In this document: positions 17,741 to 25,658 of the stretch, piece by piece
Numbering within the stretch: position 1 is the first letter of the stretch
Layout of the letters: the number at the start of each line of letters is the position of its first letter
Assembly (NCBI GenBank): GCA_039978075.1
Contig: JBDWCA010000011.1
Location: 124,001-188,000 of the forward strand
Direction: 5' to 3'
Length of the DNA stretch: 64,000 nt
Source of the DNA: Anderseniella sp039978075
Lineage (GTDB): Bacteria; Pseudomonadota; Alphaproteobacteria; Rhizobiales; Aestuariivirgaceae
Translations under genes and position numbers: made by a program
The notes under the pieces: model-generated
Seen by the model: only the letters and a program-made list of their open reading frames with translations
Databases searched by the model: none
What the model was told of the DNA's origin: nothing

Positions 17741-19123
17741 TTACTTGACGCGATATTCTTCCGGTGCCAGCAGCAGGAAGTCATTGTCTTCACCCGACAC
17801 ATGGCACTCGTGGCAGAACGTAACACCGGCAGAGTTGGTCGACTTGGTGACACCCATCGTTTTGCCACCCGGCAGGATAGCCGCATAGCGCCAGTTGGAC
17901 GTATCGGCATTGAAGCCCTTGGTCATCTTTTCCATGATGAACAGTGGACCGAGTTTCGCCTCGCCGTCTTTGCCGACCGTGAAGCTCGGTTTTGCCATTG
18001 TCGATCCGGTCGGCACTGCCTTGATGTCATCGAACTTTTTATAGGCTATGAGGCCGATCTTGTTGACCAGGTTCTGCACCTCACGGCCGCCATGGGTCGC
18101 GCTGGTGTACGGCTGCGTGGTGACCTGAGTGAAGCCCTTCCATCTGGTGGCTGCCCAGTGCTTGCCGCCGGTGTAGGATTTTGCCATCACAGGCTTCAGG
18201 CAGTCATACAGTGCCACGGCCTCTTCGCTCGTCAGTTCCGCGCTTTCCGCTGCCGCACAGGGATTGCACGGGTTGCAGGCCGCCTTGCATGGGTTACACG
18301 GGTTACAGGCTTTCGCAGCTGCACACGGGTTGCAAGGGTTACAGGCTTTTGCAGCCGCGCATGGATTGCAAGCCTTTGCAGCGGCACATGGATTACATGG
18401 GCTGCAGGCTTTTGCCGCCTTGCAGGGGTTGCACGGATTGCAGGCTTTGGCCGCAGAACATGGGTTGCATGGATTGCAGGCTTTGGCCGCCGAGCATGGA
18501 TTGCAAGGATTGCAGGCTTTCGCAGCAGCGCATGGGTTACATGCGGCGGCTGTTTTCAGGCGCGGTACATAACAGCCGGTTGGCGCGCCGCCGGCGGATG
18601 CTGAACATGGATTGCAAGGGTTGCAGGGATTACATGCGCCGCAAGCTGCTTTACACGGATTGCATGGATTGCAGGCCTTTGCCGCTGAACACGGATTGCA
18701 TGGATTGCAGGCCTTTGCCGCTGCACACGGGTTGCACGGATTGCAGGCTTTTGCGGCCGAACATGGATTGCATGGGTTGCATGCTTTTGCAGCCGAACAT
18801 GGATTGCAGGCTGCTGCCTTGCAGGGATTGCAAGGGTTACAGGCTTTTGCCGCAGAACATGGGTTGCACGGATTGCAGGCCTTTGCAGCAGAGCAGGGGT
18901 TGCAGGCAGCTGCCTTTGTTGCAGCGCATGGATTGCACGGGTTACACGCCTTTGCTGCAGCGCATGGATTACAAGCGGCCTTGGTTGCAGCACAAGGATT
19001 GCAGGCTGCAGTCGCCATGCGAGGCTCGCTGACCGTCCCGATTGCAACCACACCGGCGGCAAGGCCGAGCGCAACCGGAAGCGCGGCAGCGCTTCTCAAC
19101 AGATTGGATTTGAATGACTTCAT
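17741..19123 (-). CDS. Exported CNPC-repeat protein with C-terminal cytochrome P460 domain
   Basis: This 460-residue protein starts at ATG 19123, which has a strong AAGGAGG ribosome site. A signal peptide (residues 1-40, cut near MATA) is followed by a Cys-rich region (41-292) with about 36 CNP units. These are mostly arranged as CNPCNPC blocks joined by short linkers such as SAAKA, AAAKA or KAA. One interruption near the middle contains GCYVPRLK. The C-terminal 168 residues resemble the cytochrome P460 family: an HGG segment, WRYAAILPGGK, and a heme c motif CHECH (Cys437, Cys440, His441) just before the family-like end LLLAPEEYR. P460 hemes oxidise hydroxylamine or bind NO in known members. 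I cannot assign the lysine cross-link. It should be periplasmic. The terminator upstream suggests it also has its own promoter. The fusion is unusual to me. Confidence 0.85.
   Translation of the reverse strand: MKSFKSNLLRSAAALPVALGLAAGVVAIGTVSEPRMATAACNPCAATKAACNPCAAAKACNPCNPCAATKAAACNPCSAAKACNPCNPCSAAKACNPCNPCKAAACNPCSAAKACNPCNPCSAAKACNPCNPCAAAKACNPCNPCSAAKACNPCNPCKAACGACNPCNPCNPCSASAGGAPTGCYVPRLKTAAACNPCAAAKACNPCNPCSAAKACNPCNPCSAAKACNPCNPCKAAKACSPCNPCAAAKACNPCAAAKACNPCNPCAAAKACNPCNPCKAACNPCNPCAAAESAELTSEEAVALYDCLKPVMAKSYTGGKHWAATRWKGFTQVTTQPYTSATHGGREVQNLVNKIGLIAYKKFDDIKAVPTGSTMAKPSFTVGKDGEAKLGPLFIMEKMTKGFNADTSNWRYAAILPGGKTMGVTKSTNSAGVTFCHECHVSGEDNDFLLLAPEEYRVK
18248..19003 (-). repeat. Tandem CNPC-coding repeats
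   Basis: About 750 bp of short degenerate direct repeats encode the CNPC/CNPCNPC blocks of the cytochrome-fusion protein. The common unit of about 36 bases encodes CNPCNPC plus a five-residue linker. Codon variation between units (third-base changes) shows that the protein pattern is under selection. Such arrays can change copy number by slippage or recombination. Confidence 0.85.
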
Positions 19124-19160
19124 TGGTTTCCTCCTTGAATATGCCGGTGCGACATAATGA

Positions 19161-19180
19161 ACATTACGGCACTGTAATGT
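19161..19180. promoter_or_regulatory. Operator-like inverted repeat before CNPC-P460 gene
   Basis: The perfect 7-bp inverted repeat ACATTAC-GGCACT-GTAATGT lies 38-57 bases upstream of the start at 19123 and downstream of the terminator at 19246-19273. Its position fits a dimeric regulator or a promoter-overlapping operator. No regulator gene adjoins it. Confidence 0.45.
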
Positions 19181-19245
19181 GCGCGGCTGCCACACCCCAG
19201 TCACGATCAAGGGCAACTGCGTCAAATTGCCGTGAACACAAAAAA

Positions 19246-19273
19246 ACCGCCGGCCACTTAAATGGCCGGCGGT
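19246..19273 (-). terminator. Strong terminator after small CNPC gene
   Basis: The perfect 10-bp stem ACCGCCGGCC/GGCCGGCGGT has an 8-base loop and, on the minus strand, a run of seven T. It lies about 30 bases past the small CNPC gene and separates it transcriptionally from the CNPC-P460 gene. Confidence 0.9.
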
Positions 19274-19303
19274 TCCAACAAAGAACCAAGGGTTATGAGG
19301 GTA

Positions 19304-19576
19304 CTATTCCTTGGCGGCCGAGCACGGGTTGCATGGATTGCATGCTGCTTTTGCGGCAGCACATGGGTTGCATGGATTGCAGGCAGCCTTCTTGGCAGCA
19401 GCACATGGGTTGCAGGCACCACACGCGGCTTTCTTGGCAGCCTGGCATGGGTTGCACGATGCATATGCCGGGACGTCGCTGACAACCGGCGACAGGACAA
19501 CTGCGCCAGCAGCAAGACCCAGTACAACAGGAAGGGCAGCAGCGCCTGACAGAAGTTTGGATTTGTGCATTTTCAT
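19304..19576 (-). CDS. Small secreted CNPC-repeat protein
   Basis: This 90-residue protein starts at ATG 19576, with GGAG about 12 bases upstream. The signal peptide (about residues 1-39, ending AYA) closely resembles that of the CNPC-P460 protein, including a shared AAALPV-LGLAAG core. The mature part of about 50 residues has six CNP units and one CGAC, with Ala/Lys-rich linkers and a final SAAKE. There is no other domain. It may bind metal through clustered thiols, or be a precursor modified by the upstream SUMF1-like enzyme. Both are inference. It lies about 110 bp downstream of that enzyme's gene, with repeated ATGTATT elements between. Confidence 0.85.
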   Translation of the reverse strand: MKMHKSKLLSGAAALPVVLGLAAGAVVLSPVVSDVPAYASCNPCQAAKKAACGACNPCAAAKKAACNPCNPCAAAKAACNPCNPCSAAKE

Positions 19577-19578
19577 GA

Positions 19579-19686
19579 ATGTATTCTCCACTTTGGGTTT
19601 TGCCGATATGGCGTTTTATGTATTGGACCCAAGTGCAACTTTAGCGATGTATTGTGTCCATTGCGGTCAAACTCGGCACATGTATT
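19579..19686 (-). promoter_or_regulatory. Four ATGTATT repeats upstream of small CNPC gene
   Basis: The heptamer ATGTATT (AATACAT on the coding strand) occurs at 19579, 19618, 19647 and 19680 in the short gap between the SUMF1-like gene and the small CNPC gene. Start-to-start spacings are 39, 29 and 33 bases. Four copies in about 110 bases are far more than chance would give. They look like direct-repeat binding sites or promoter elements. The regulator is unknown. Confidence 0.5.
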
Positions 19687-19687
19687 T

Positions 19688-20572
19688 TCAATTTGCCGTG
19701 AGGGCTGTGTGAACCAGCCGGAAGCCGACAAGGATGTGCTTGATGCCGTCGGGACGTGAATGGCGTGCTGCAGGTCTGCACACACCACATCCGCTGTCAT
19801 CCCAGGAACCACCCTTGACGATGCTGCGCTGCGCCGATGAGGGCGTCGACGTCCATTCAAACACTTGCCCGGCGGGATCAAGCAATCCGTACGGACTTGC
19901 TCCATCGGCAAAACTGCCGACCGGCATGGTGGTAAAGGGCCCCTTATCGTGACTGTTCAGCAATTCGGGGCTGAAAGCATTGCCCCACGGAAACCGGTTG
20001 CCGTCTGGTCCGCGTGCTGCCTTTTCCCACTGCTGTTCGGTCGGCAGCGACCAGTGCTTGCCGGTTTGCGCACTGAGCCATCTGGCAAATGCTGCTGCGT
20101 CTGCACGCGACACCAACACGACAGGATGCAGGTCGCGTCCGCTCGGCACCTTGCCCTCGAGCCAGGCAAACTGCCTGGTACGCTTGAAAGGATGGACAAG
20201 GCGGTAACTCTGCCAGGTCTTGCGATCCACATCCGGAACCCGGTGTCCCGTTGAATTGACGAAGCGGGCATAAAGAGCATTGGTGACCGGCGTGCGCATG
20301 ATGTGAAAGGCCGGCAGGTCAACCGGCTTTCTGTCCGGCTCTGATTCGTACCATTTGTTCTTGCGGGTGACGGAATGACCGTAGGCTGCTTCGTCCAGCC
20401 GGTAGGCGGCCTCGCGTTCTTTCCTGTCAGAGCCGTGTATGAACGGCCCCGCCGGTACAGTAACGGTGTCGACATCGAATGCCTGTACCTGAATTGGCAC
20501 CATGAGCAGCGACAGTGCCAGCACCGACAAAATACCAGCCCACCTGATCGCAGGTGTCTGGCAATATGTCAT
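19688..20572 (-). CDS. Exported SUMF1/formylglycine-generating-enzyme-like protein
   Basis: This 294-residue protein has a signal peptide (about 1-31, ending VQA) and one SUMF1 (FGE-sulfatase) domain from about residue 36 to the end. Diagnostic blocks are VTVPAGPFIHGS, MRTPVTNALYARFV, ARWLSAQTGKHWSLPTEQQW, NRFPWGN, ASPYGLLDPAGQVFEWT, KGGSWDDSGCGVC and VGFRLV. The copper-binding Cys pair of true FGE is not in its usual places. Instead there is Cys262-x-x-Cys265. It overlaps the DUF6969 gene by 4 bp and precedes two CNPC-repeat genes. SUMF1 domains also occur in non-FGE enzymes and binding proteins, so formylglycine formation is not established. Confidence 0.85.
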   Translation of the reverse strand: MTYCQTPAIRWAGILSVLALSLLMVPIQVQAFDVDTVTVPAGPFIHGSDRKEREAAYRLDEAAYGHSVTRKNKWYESEPDRKPVDLPAFHIMRTPVTNALYARFVNSTGHRVPDVDRKTWQSYRLVHPFKRTRQFAWLEGKVPSGRDLHPVVLVSRADAAAFARWLSAQTGKHWSLPTEQQWEKAARGPDGNRFPWGNAFSPELLNSHDKGPFTTMPVGSFADGASPYGLLDPAGQVFEWTSTPSSAQRSIVKGGSWDDSGCGVCRPAARHSRPDGIKHILVGFRLVHTALTAN

Positions 20573-21318
20573 GCCACATTGCGCAGGTCGGCAAGTGCCT
20601 TTTCAACTGCTGCAATCTGTCGGTCGATACTGATGTCCATGATGGAGGTCACTTCCAGATCGCGATCTTCATAGACATCGATACCGGGTTTCATGGCCGC
20701 CCAGCTCTTCATGGTCTTGTCGCGCTCAATCAGCAATTTCTCGATTTGCGGCCGGAACAATCGCATTACGGCACTGAGCGCGCGATTGGTGGCAAGGCAT
20801 GGATAGGTCAGGTCCATCTCGTAATGATCCAGCAGCGCGATGACATCTTCGGCAGCATAAAACGTCTCGTCGGTTACCCAGCGGTTGGTGGTGAACAGTC
20901 CGATGGGGGTGCCCGGCCGGTCCATGGAAATCGCAACGAAATGGGTCAGGGCATCCTTGCCCTCGGGACGTTTTGCTTTTCCCTTGTACGGCACCGGCTC
21001 GATACCTTTCGGCATGCCGGCAGCTCTCAAGAATGTGTGGAAGTGTCCATGCTCGCCGGAATCCGGCCTGTGAGCATGATAGTAATACTGGGAATGGGTC
21101 TGGTCATCATACACATCCCCTTTCGGGTAATGATCGAGTTCGTAGAACTTTCCCTGATTGGCCAGGCATTGTCCGACCATGTTCTGGCTTGATTTGTTGA
21201 GCACCCGCAACATCTCTTTCACCGTGCGTCCTGCCTCGGCCATTTGCTCAAGCCGGTTGCGGGGAAGCACGCCAAGATGCTGTGCCGTTTCAAACTGCAT
21301 GTTCTGTATCGTCATCAT
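20569..21318 (-). CDS. DUF6969 family protein
   Basis: This soluble 249-residue protein has no signal peptide. Features seen are the motif SQYYYHAHRPDSGEHGHFHT (residues roughly 75-94), rich in His and aromatic residues and suggestive of metal binding, and FVAISMDRPGTPIGLFTTNRW in the centre. I associate it with the uncharacterised DUF6969 family. It is the first gene of the locus and overlaps the exported SUMF1-like gene by 4 bp (ATGA), so the two are translated together. Its function is unknown. The start may be the first or second of two adjacent ATGs (21318 or 21315). Confidence 0.7.
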   Translation of the reverse strand: MMTIQNMQFETAQHLGVLPRNRLEQMAEAGRTVKEMLRVLNKSSQNMVGQCLANQGKFYELDHYPKGDVYDDQTHSQYYYHAHRPDSGEHGHFHTFLRAAGMPKGIEPVPYKGKAKRPEGKDALTHFVAISMDRPGTPIGLFTTNRWVTDETFYAAEDVIALLDHYEMDLTYPCLATNRALSAVMRLFRPQIEKLLIERDKTMKSWAAMKPGIDVYEDRDLEVTSIMDISIDRQIAAVEKALADLRNVA

Positions 21319-21585
21319 GGCAGCAACATTACAGCAATTGATGGCAACCGCAAAAGCCTCTCGTGCGCCAATTCAACTGAAAGTGACATCCGGTGATCGC
21401 CAGATGTCAGAACTCTAACGTGCAATTGATTGATGTATTGCAACCAAACCCCTACACTGGCCCGGGAAGATATTTGGCTGAAACAATCCGCCTCATTGGT
21501 TTGAACGTTTCCTGTTTGTGGTGACAGGATGTAAGGTTTTAGGGGCGGATACCACAGGGGGGCATCTGTGTTGAGGGAGACACTC

Positions 21586-23286
21586 ATGAAAGGTCATTTC
21601 TGCGGACGGCGTAGTCATTGGAGCAAGGGGAAAAATTTCATGTGGTCACGGGCCTTGAAATTTGCCGCAGCACTGTGCATCGGCACTGTCTGCCTGACCG
21701 GGCCGGCATCATGGACAATCGAGCAAGCCCACGCTGCCAAGGGTAACGCCGCTCCAGATGCGGCCTCGACGCGCCAGGCAATTGTCCAGATACTGAATAC
21801 CAAAGACCGCTTGCCCCTGCCGATCCAGAAGGTGCGCAAAACGCTGATGCAGCACTATGTGGATAATAATGGTCAATTATTTTGGGTGGGCACCAGCCGC
21901 ATGACCCCGTTTGTTCAACGGCTTGAATTTGCCGACGACGATGGTCTCAAGCGCTCAGATTACCCTGTCGACTATCTGATCGGGCTTCGCGATCAGATCG
22001 ACCCCGCAAATCCGCTGGCAGCAGCCTACGCTGAAATCGCCTATTCAGCATTCTTTCTTGGCTATGCAAGCGACCTCGCCGCGGGCCGTGTCATTCTGTC
22101 CAAGATTGATCGCGACCACTTTCAGAAACCGCGCAAGCTCGACCTGCTGGCATTGCTCGAAGGAGTGGGATCGGCGCGCAATCCATCGCAATATCTTAGG
22201 ACTATCGAACCGCAGAATGCCCATTACCGGGCACTCAAGTCGTTGCTACGGGAGTATCGTACCATCGCCGGCAACGGCGGTTGGGGAACAGTTGCCCGTG
22301 GCGAAGCCCTGAAGCCCGGCATGAGCGACCCACGTGTATTGCAGCTTCGTGCACGTCTGGAAAAAACCGGTGATGTTTTGCCAAGCCAGGTCCAGGACCC
22401 GCTACTTTATTCGCCCGATCTGGTTCTGGCGACCGAGCAATTTCAAAAGCGCAATGGTCTGGATGCCGATGGCATTATCGGACCCGGTTCGCTGTCCATG
22501 CTCAATGTCACGGCCGAGGAACGGATGCGCCAGATTATTATCAACATGGAACGCTGGCGTCACATGCCGCGCGACATGGGTGACCGCCACCTGATGGTCA
22601 ACATCGCCGCGTTTGAACTCTACACTTACGAAGACGGAACCCTTGTTGAAGCCCGCCCGGTCATGGTCGGCAAAAACCGCCATCAGACGCCGAACTTTTC
22701 CGACCAGCTTGAATATGTGGATATCAACCCGACCTGGACGGTGCCGTACTCGATCGCAACCAAGGAAATGTTGCCGAAGCTTAAGGCCAATCCGGGTTAT
22801 CTCGGCCCCAATTTTGAACTTCTGTCAGGTGGTCAGTCGGTTCCGTTCACGTCGGTGAACTTCAACAACTATTCGCGCGGTGATTTTCCCTTCACCATCC
22901 GCCAGAAACCCGGTGCCAAGAACGCGCTTGGGATCATCAAGTTCATGCTGCCCAACCGTCATGCAATTTACCTGCACGACACACCGTCAAAGGCGCTGTT
23001 CGGCAGAACCCAGCGCGCTTTCAGTCATGGTTGCATCCGGGTATACAAGCCGCTTGAGTTTGGTGTCTCGGTTCTGAGAAATGAGCCCGGATGGAATCTG
23101 CAAAAGCTGCAACGAGTCGTTGAAACCCGCAAGACAACCCGCGTCAGGCTCAAACAGAAAGTGCCGGTCCATATTGTTTACGCGACCGCGTGGCGTGGCG
23201 AAGGTGGATCGGTAGAGTTTCGCAAGGATATCTATTCCCGCGACAAAAAGCTTTACAATGCACTGTTCGGCAAACCGTCATCATAG
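21586..23286 (+). CDS. L,D-transpeptidase (YcbB/LdtD type)
   Basis: This 566-residue periplasmic cell-wall enzyme starts at ATG 21586 after GAGGGAGA. An N-terminal hydrophobic export segment (around residues 20-50, ending near AHA) is followed by a long helical scaffold region. A peptidoglycan-binding repeat (RVLQLRARLEKTG to DGIIGPGSLSMLN) precedes a YkuD catalytic domain with HGCIRV (His481, Cys483 nucleophile). Family members make 3-3 cross-links in peptidoglycan and attach lipoproteins or porins. It is transcribed alone, followed by a strong terminator. Confidence 0.92.
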   Translation: MKGHFCGRRSHWSKGKNFMWSRALKFAAALCIGTVCLTGPASWTIEQAHAAKGNAAPDAASTRQAIVQILNTKDRLPLPIQKVRKTLMQHYVDNNGQLFWVGTSRMTPFVQRLEFADDDGLKRSDYPVDYLIGLRDQIDPANPLAAAYAEIAYSAFFLGYASDLAAGRVILSKIDRDHFQKPRKLDLLALLEGVGSARNPSQYLRTIEPQNAHYRALKSLLREYRTIAGNGGWGTVARGEALKPGMSDPRVLQLRARLEKTGDVLPSQVQDPLLYSPDLVLATEQFQKRNGLDADGIIGPGSLSMLNVTAEERMRQIIINMERWRHMPRDMGDRHLMVNIAAFELYTYEDGTLVEARPVMVGKNRHQTPNFSDQLEYVDINPTWTVPYSIATKEMLPKLKANPGYLGPNFELLSGGQSVPFTSVNFNNYSRGDFPFTIRQKPGAKNALGIIKFMLPNRHAIYLHDTPSKALFGRTQRAFSHGCIRVYKPLEFGVSVLRNEPGWNLQKLQRVVETRKTTRVRLKQKVPVHIVYATAWRGEGGSVEFRKDIYSRDKKLYNALFGKPSS

Positions 23287-23365
23287 ATCAGGGGCTGGGT
23301 ATTGATGGAAACCATCAATGCCGGACAGACGGAATCGTTTCCAGTGGCGCTTTTGACGTCAGGCA

Positions 23366-23392
23366 AAAGGCCCGCCGAAACGGCGGGCCTTT
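23366..23392 (+). terminator. Rho-independent terminator after L,D-transpeptidase
   Basis: The stem AAAGGCCCGCCG-AAA-CGGCGGGCCTTT lies about 80 bases after the stop. Its A/T-flanked symmetry could serve both converging genes. Confidence 0.85.
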
Positions 23393-23446
23393 ACTGTTTG
23401 CGAGATCATGGTTCAGTCAAACCTTACGGCACGACCGAGTAATTGG

Positions 23447-24409
23447 TTACTCGGTACTTGTGGAACCCTCGTCCACCCGGGCAGCCTGCAGATCAAGCGG
23501 CACGGCCAGGTATTTTTCAAGGCCGGTCAACTTCGCCGGCTGTGCGGGACTACTCGCCTGGTTGACCTTGGCGCTGGCGCTGGTGCCGGGTTGCGACGGC
23601 AGGATGCGATCATAGTACCGTTTTGATCCTGTAATTCCCGTCGCCGCAGCTGCGGCTGCGACCGGCTTGGTGTAACCGACAGTCTTTGCGGCCTGCGGTT
23701 TTTCTGTCTGCTGCTGGATTGCTGCGGCAGTGGTTGCCTGAACCGGTTTGCTGTCGCTGCCCGGCCAGGTCACAAAACCGCCGAGAGACGCACTGGCCAG
23801 CCTCGCTTGCCGTTCAATCTGATAACCCAGTTCCGGTCCGTACAGACCCAGAGTGACGCCGCTGGAAATGCAGGTGATGCCGACAAAGGTGGCAATAGCC
23901 ATCTTGGCCACAATACTGGTTGGTTTATGTGTGCCTGCGGGCTTTCTCATGCGCTGTGCCCGAATGGCGGAAACGGAAAAATTCGTGTTGCTCGGGCGGC
24001 GGTGATAGCCCGCGGTGTCGTTGCGCTCGTCAGCCTGATCCCCAAGCAGGCTCTCTTCCATCGCAGGTACGCTGGAAGAAAGAGGCTCCGGCGCCGCCGC
24101 TTGATGATTGCCACGCTGTTCAGGAAACAGGCGCGGAGTACGCAAATCACGCTTTCTCGGCGCTTCGAACTTTGTTCTTGCCTGAGGCTTGCCGTCAATA
24201 CGCCTGATGATCGGGCCATCGTCATGAGGGTCTGCCGCATTTGCATTCTGACGCTGAGGTTCGATGCGGAAAGCAAACGACATGTCCTCGCTACGCGGGC
24301 GAAGTTGTTCATTCTCGTGTTTGGCGCGCACCGTGTTCTGCATATTATCTTGTGCTTCTCCACGGGCAGCGTCATTGCCGACGAGGGGGTGCTCGGCGCT
24401 GACTGACAT
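23447..24409 (-). CDS. Hypothetical single-pass membrane protein
   Basis: This 320-residue protein starts at ATG 24409 (AAGGGA upstream); longer in-frame starts have no support. Residues 1-165 are polar, rich in Arg, Gln, Asn and Pro, and likely disordered and cytoplasmic. One membrane helix, roughly IVAKMAIATFVGITCISSGV, is followed by an Ala/Thr/Gln-rich periplasmic tail with low-complexity AAAAAATG. I do not recognise the family. The topology resembles cell-envelope or polar organising proteins, but that is only shape. It converges with the L,D-transpeptidase. Confidence 0.7.
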   Translation of the reverse strand: MSVSAEHPLVGNDAARGEAQDNMQNTVRAKHENEQLRPRSEDMSFAFRIEPQRQNANAADPHDDGPIIRRIDGKPQARTKFEAPRKRDLRTPRLFPEQRGNHQAAAPEPLSSSVPAMEESLLGDQADERNDTAGYHRRPSNTNFSVSAIRAQRMRKPAGTHKPTSIVAKMAIATFVGITCISSGVTLGLYGPELGYQIERQARLASASLGGFVTWPGSDSKPVQATTAAAIQQQTEKPQAAKTVGYTKPVAAAAAATGITGSKRYYDRILPSQPGTSASAKVNQASSPAQPAKLTGLEKYLAVPLDLQAARVDEGSTSTE

Positions 24410-24651
24410 AATGAGAGTTTCCCTTGATCGTTTAAGAGAGCCGTCCCTCAGCCTGCACTTTAGGCCCGATAAAGTCGGCAATATGATAGGTATAAGGCAA
24501 TTTTGTGCAGACAGATCATCAGCTTGCGGCGTTTCTGGCATACGGCAGGCGAGCAACTGGCGCTTGTGTGCAGGTGCGAAAACGCTATCTATCTTGAGTA
24601 TTGACTGACCGGGTGACAGATCACAAACCCAACAACCAAGGGGCAATCAGC

Positions 24652-25641
24652 GTGCAGAATATCGTCGAACCATTTACGCAAAGAGCGGCAGCCAGAAACG
24701 GCCTGATCGTGTATCCTGAAGGCACGGATGCCCGCATTGTCAAAGCGGCTGTAGAATTGCAGAAATCCGGGCTTTCACGTGCAGTTTTGCTTGGTAAGGC
24801 CAATGCCGTAACGGCAGTTTTCGACAACCTCAAATTGTCCTCTGAAGGTATCGATATACTGGACATTGAAACGTCGCCGGAGCTGGATGGTTTGCAAAAG
24901 AAACTGTTGCGGAAAAAGCCGGAAATGGACCCGGATAAGGCTGCGTCCATGGTGCGCGATCCACTCTATTTCGGAGGTGCCATGGTCGCTTCCGGACAGG
25001 CAGATGCCATGATCGCCGGTGCCGCAAATGCGACGGGAAAAGTGATTTCAGCTTCCCTGCGCACCGTTGGCCTCACGCCGGGAACCAGACGCTTGTCCAG
25101 CTATTTCCTCATGTCAGTGCCGAATCACCGGGGTGCCGGGCGTAAGGACTTCCTGTTTGCAGACTGTGCGGTAAACATTGACCCGCCGGCTGAAGACCTG
25201 GCGGAGATTGCCATGGCAACGGGTCATACAGCCTCAAAACTTCTGAGTGAGCCAGCAAAGATAGCGCTGTTGTCCTTTTCCACCAAGGGCAGTGCGGCTC
25301 ATGACAGCGTCACCAAGGTAACCGACGCGCTGGCGATTGTGCGTGAACGCGCGCCCGAACTCAGAATTGACGGTGAATTGCAGGTGGACGCCGCACTGGT
25401 ACCGTCAGTGGCGGAGCGCAAGGTCAAAGGCGGTGCCGGTGTGGCGGGCGATGCCAACGTGCTGGTCTTCCCGGATCTGAATTCGGGAAACATTGGCTAC
25501 AAGCTGGTGCAGTACATGGGCAATGCAGATGCCATCGGGCCGTTTTTCCAGGGCTTTGACAAACCGGTGTGCGATCTGTCGCGTGGTTGTTCGGTTGATG
25601 ATGTTGTTTCTGCAGCCGTCATTTTGATGGCCACGGCCTGA
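24652..25641 (+). CDS. pta: Phosphate acetyltransferase (Pta)
   Basis: This PTA_PTB-domain protein of about 329 residues lacks the extra N-terminal domains of the long Pta form. Blocks include GLIVYPEGTDARIV, LLSFSTKGSAAHDSVTKV, ELQVDAALVPSVAERK and FPDLNSGNIGYKLVQYMG. It interconverts acetyl-CoA and acetyl phosphate. The start is taken as GTG 24652 with AAGGGG upstream; a TTG at 24601 is the alternative. It faces a TauE/SafE gene and ackA. In sulfonate users Pta converts the acetyl phosphate released by Xsc, and xsc is about 10 kb away. Confidence 0.92.
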   Translation: MQNIVEPFTQRAAARNGLIVYPEGTDARIVKAAVELQKSGLSRAVLLGKANAVTAVFDNLKLSSEGIDILDIETSPELDGLQKKLLRKKPEMDPDKAASMVRDPLYFGGAMVASGQADAMIAGAANATGKVISASLRTVGLTPGTRRLSSYFLMSVPNHRGAGRKDFLFADCAVNIDPPAEDLAEIAMATGHTASKLLSEPAKIALLSFSTKGSAAHDSVTKVTDALAIVRERAPELRIDGELQVDAALVPSVAERKVKGGAGVAGDANVLVFPDLNSGNIGYKLVQYMGNADAIGPFFQGFDKPVCDLSRGCSVDDVVSAAVILMATA

Positions 25642-25658
25642 AGCACGGCAGGTACCGG

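Noticed and set aside
18248..19003. CRISPR-like look of the repeat array
   Set aside because: Repeats are codon-based, vary in third positions and unit length, and have no constant spacers.
18181..19032. Long open frames on the plus strand opposite the CNPC repeats
   Set aside because: They are by-products of the repeat composition. The minus strand has the signal peptide, ribosome site and P460 domain.
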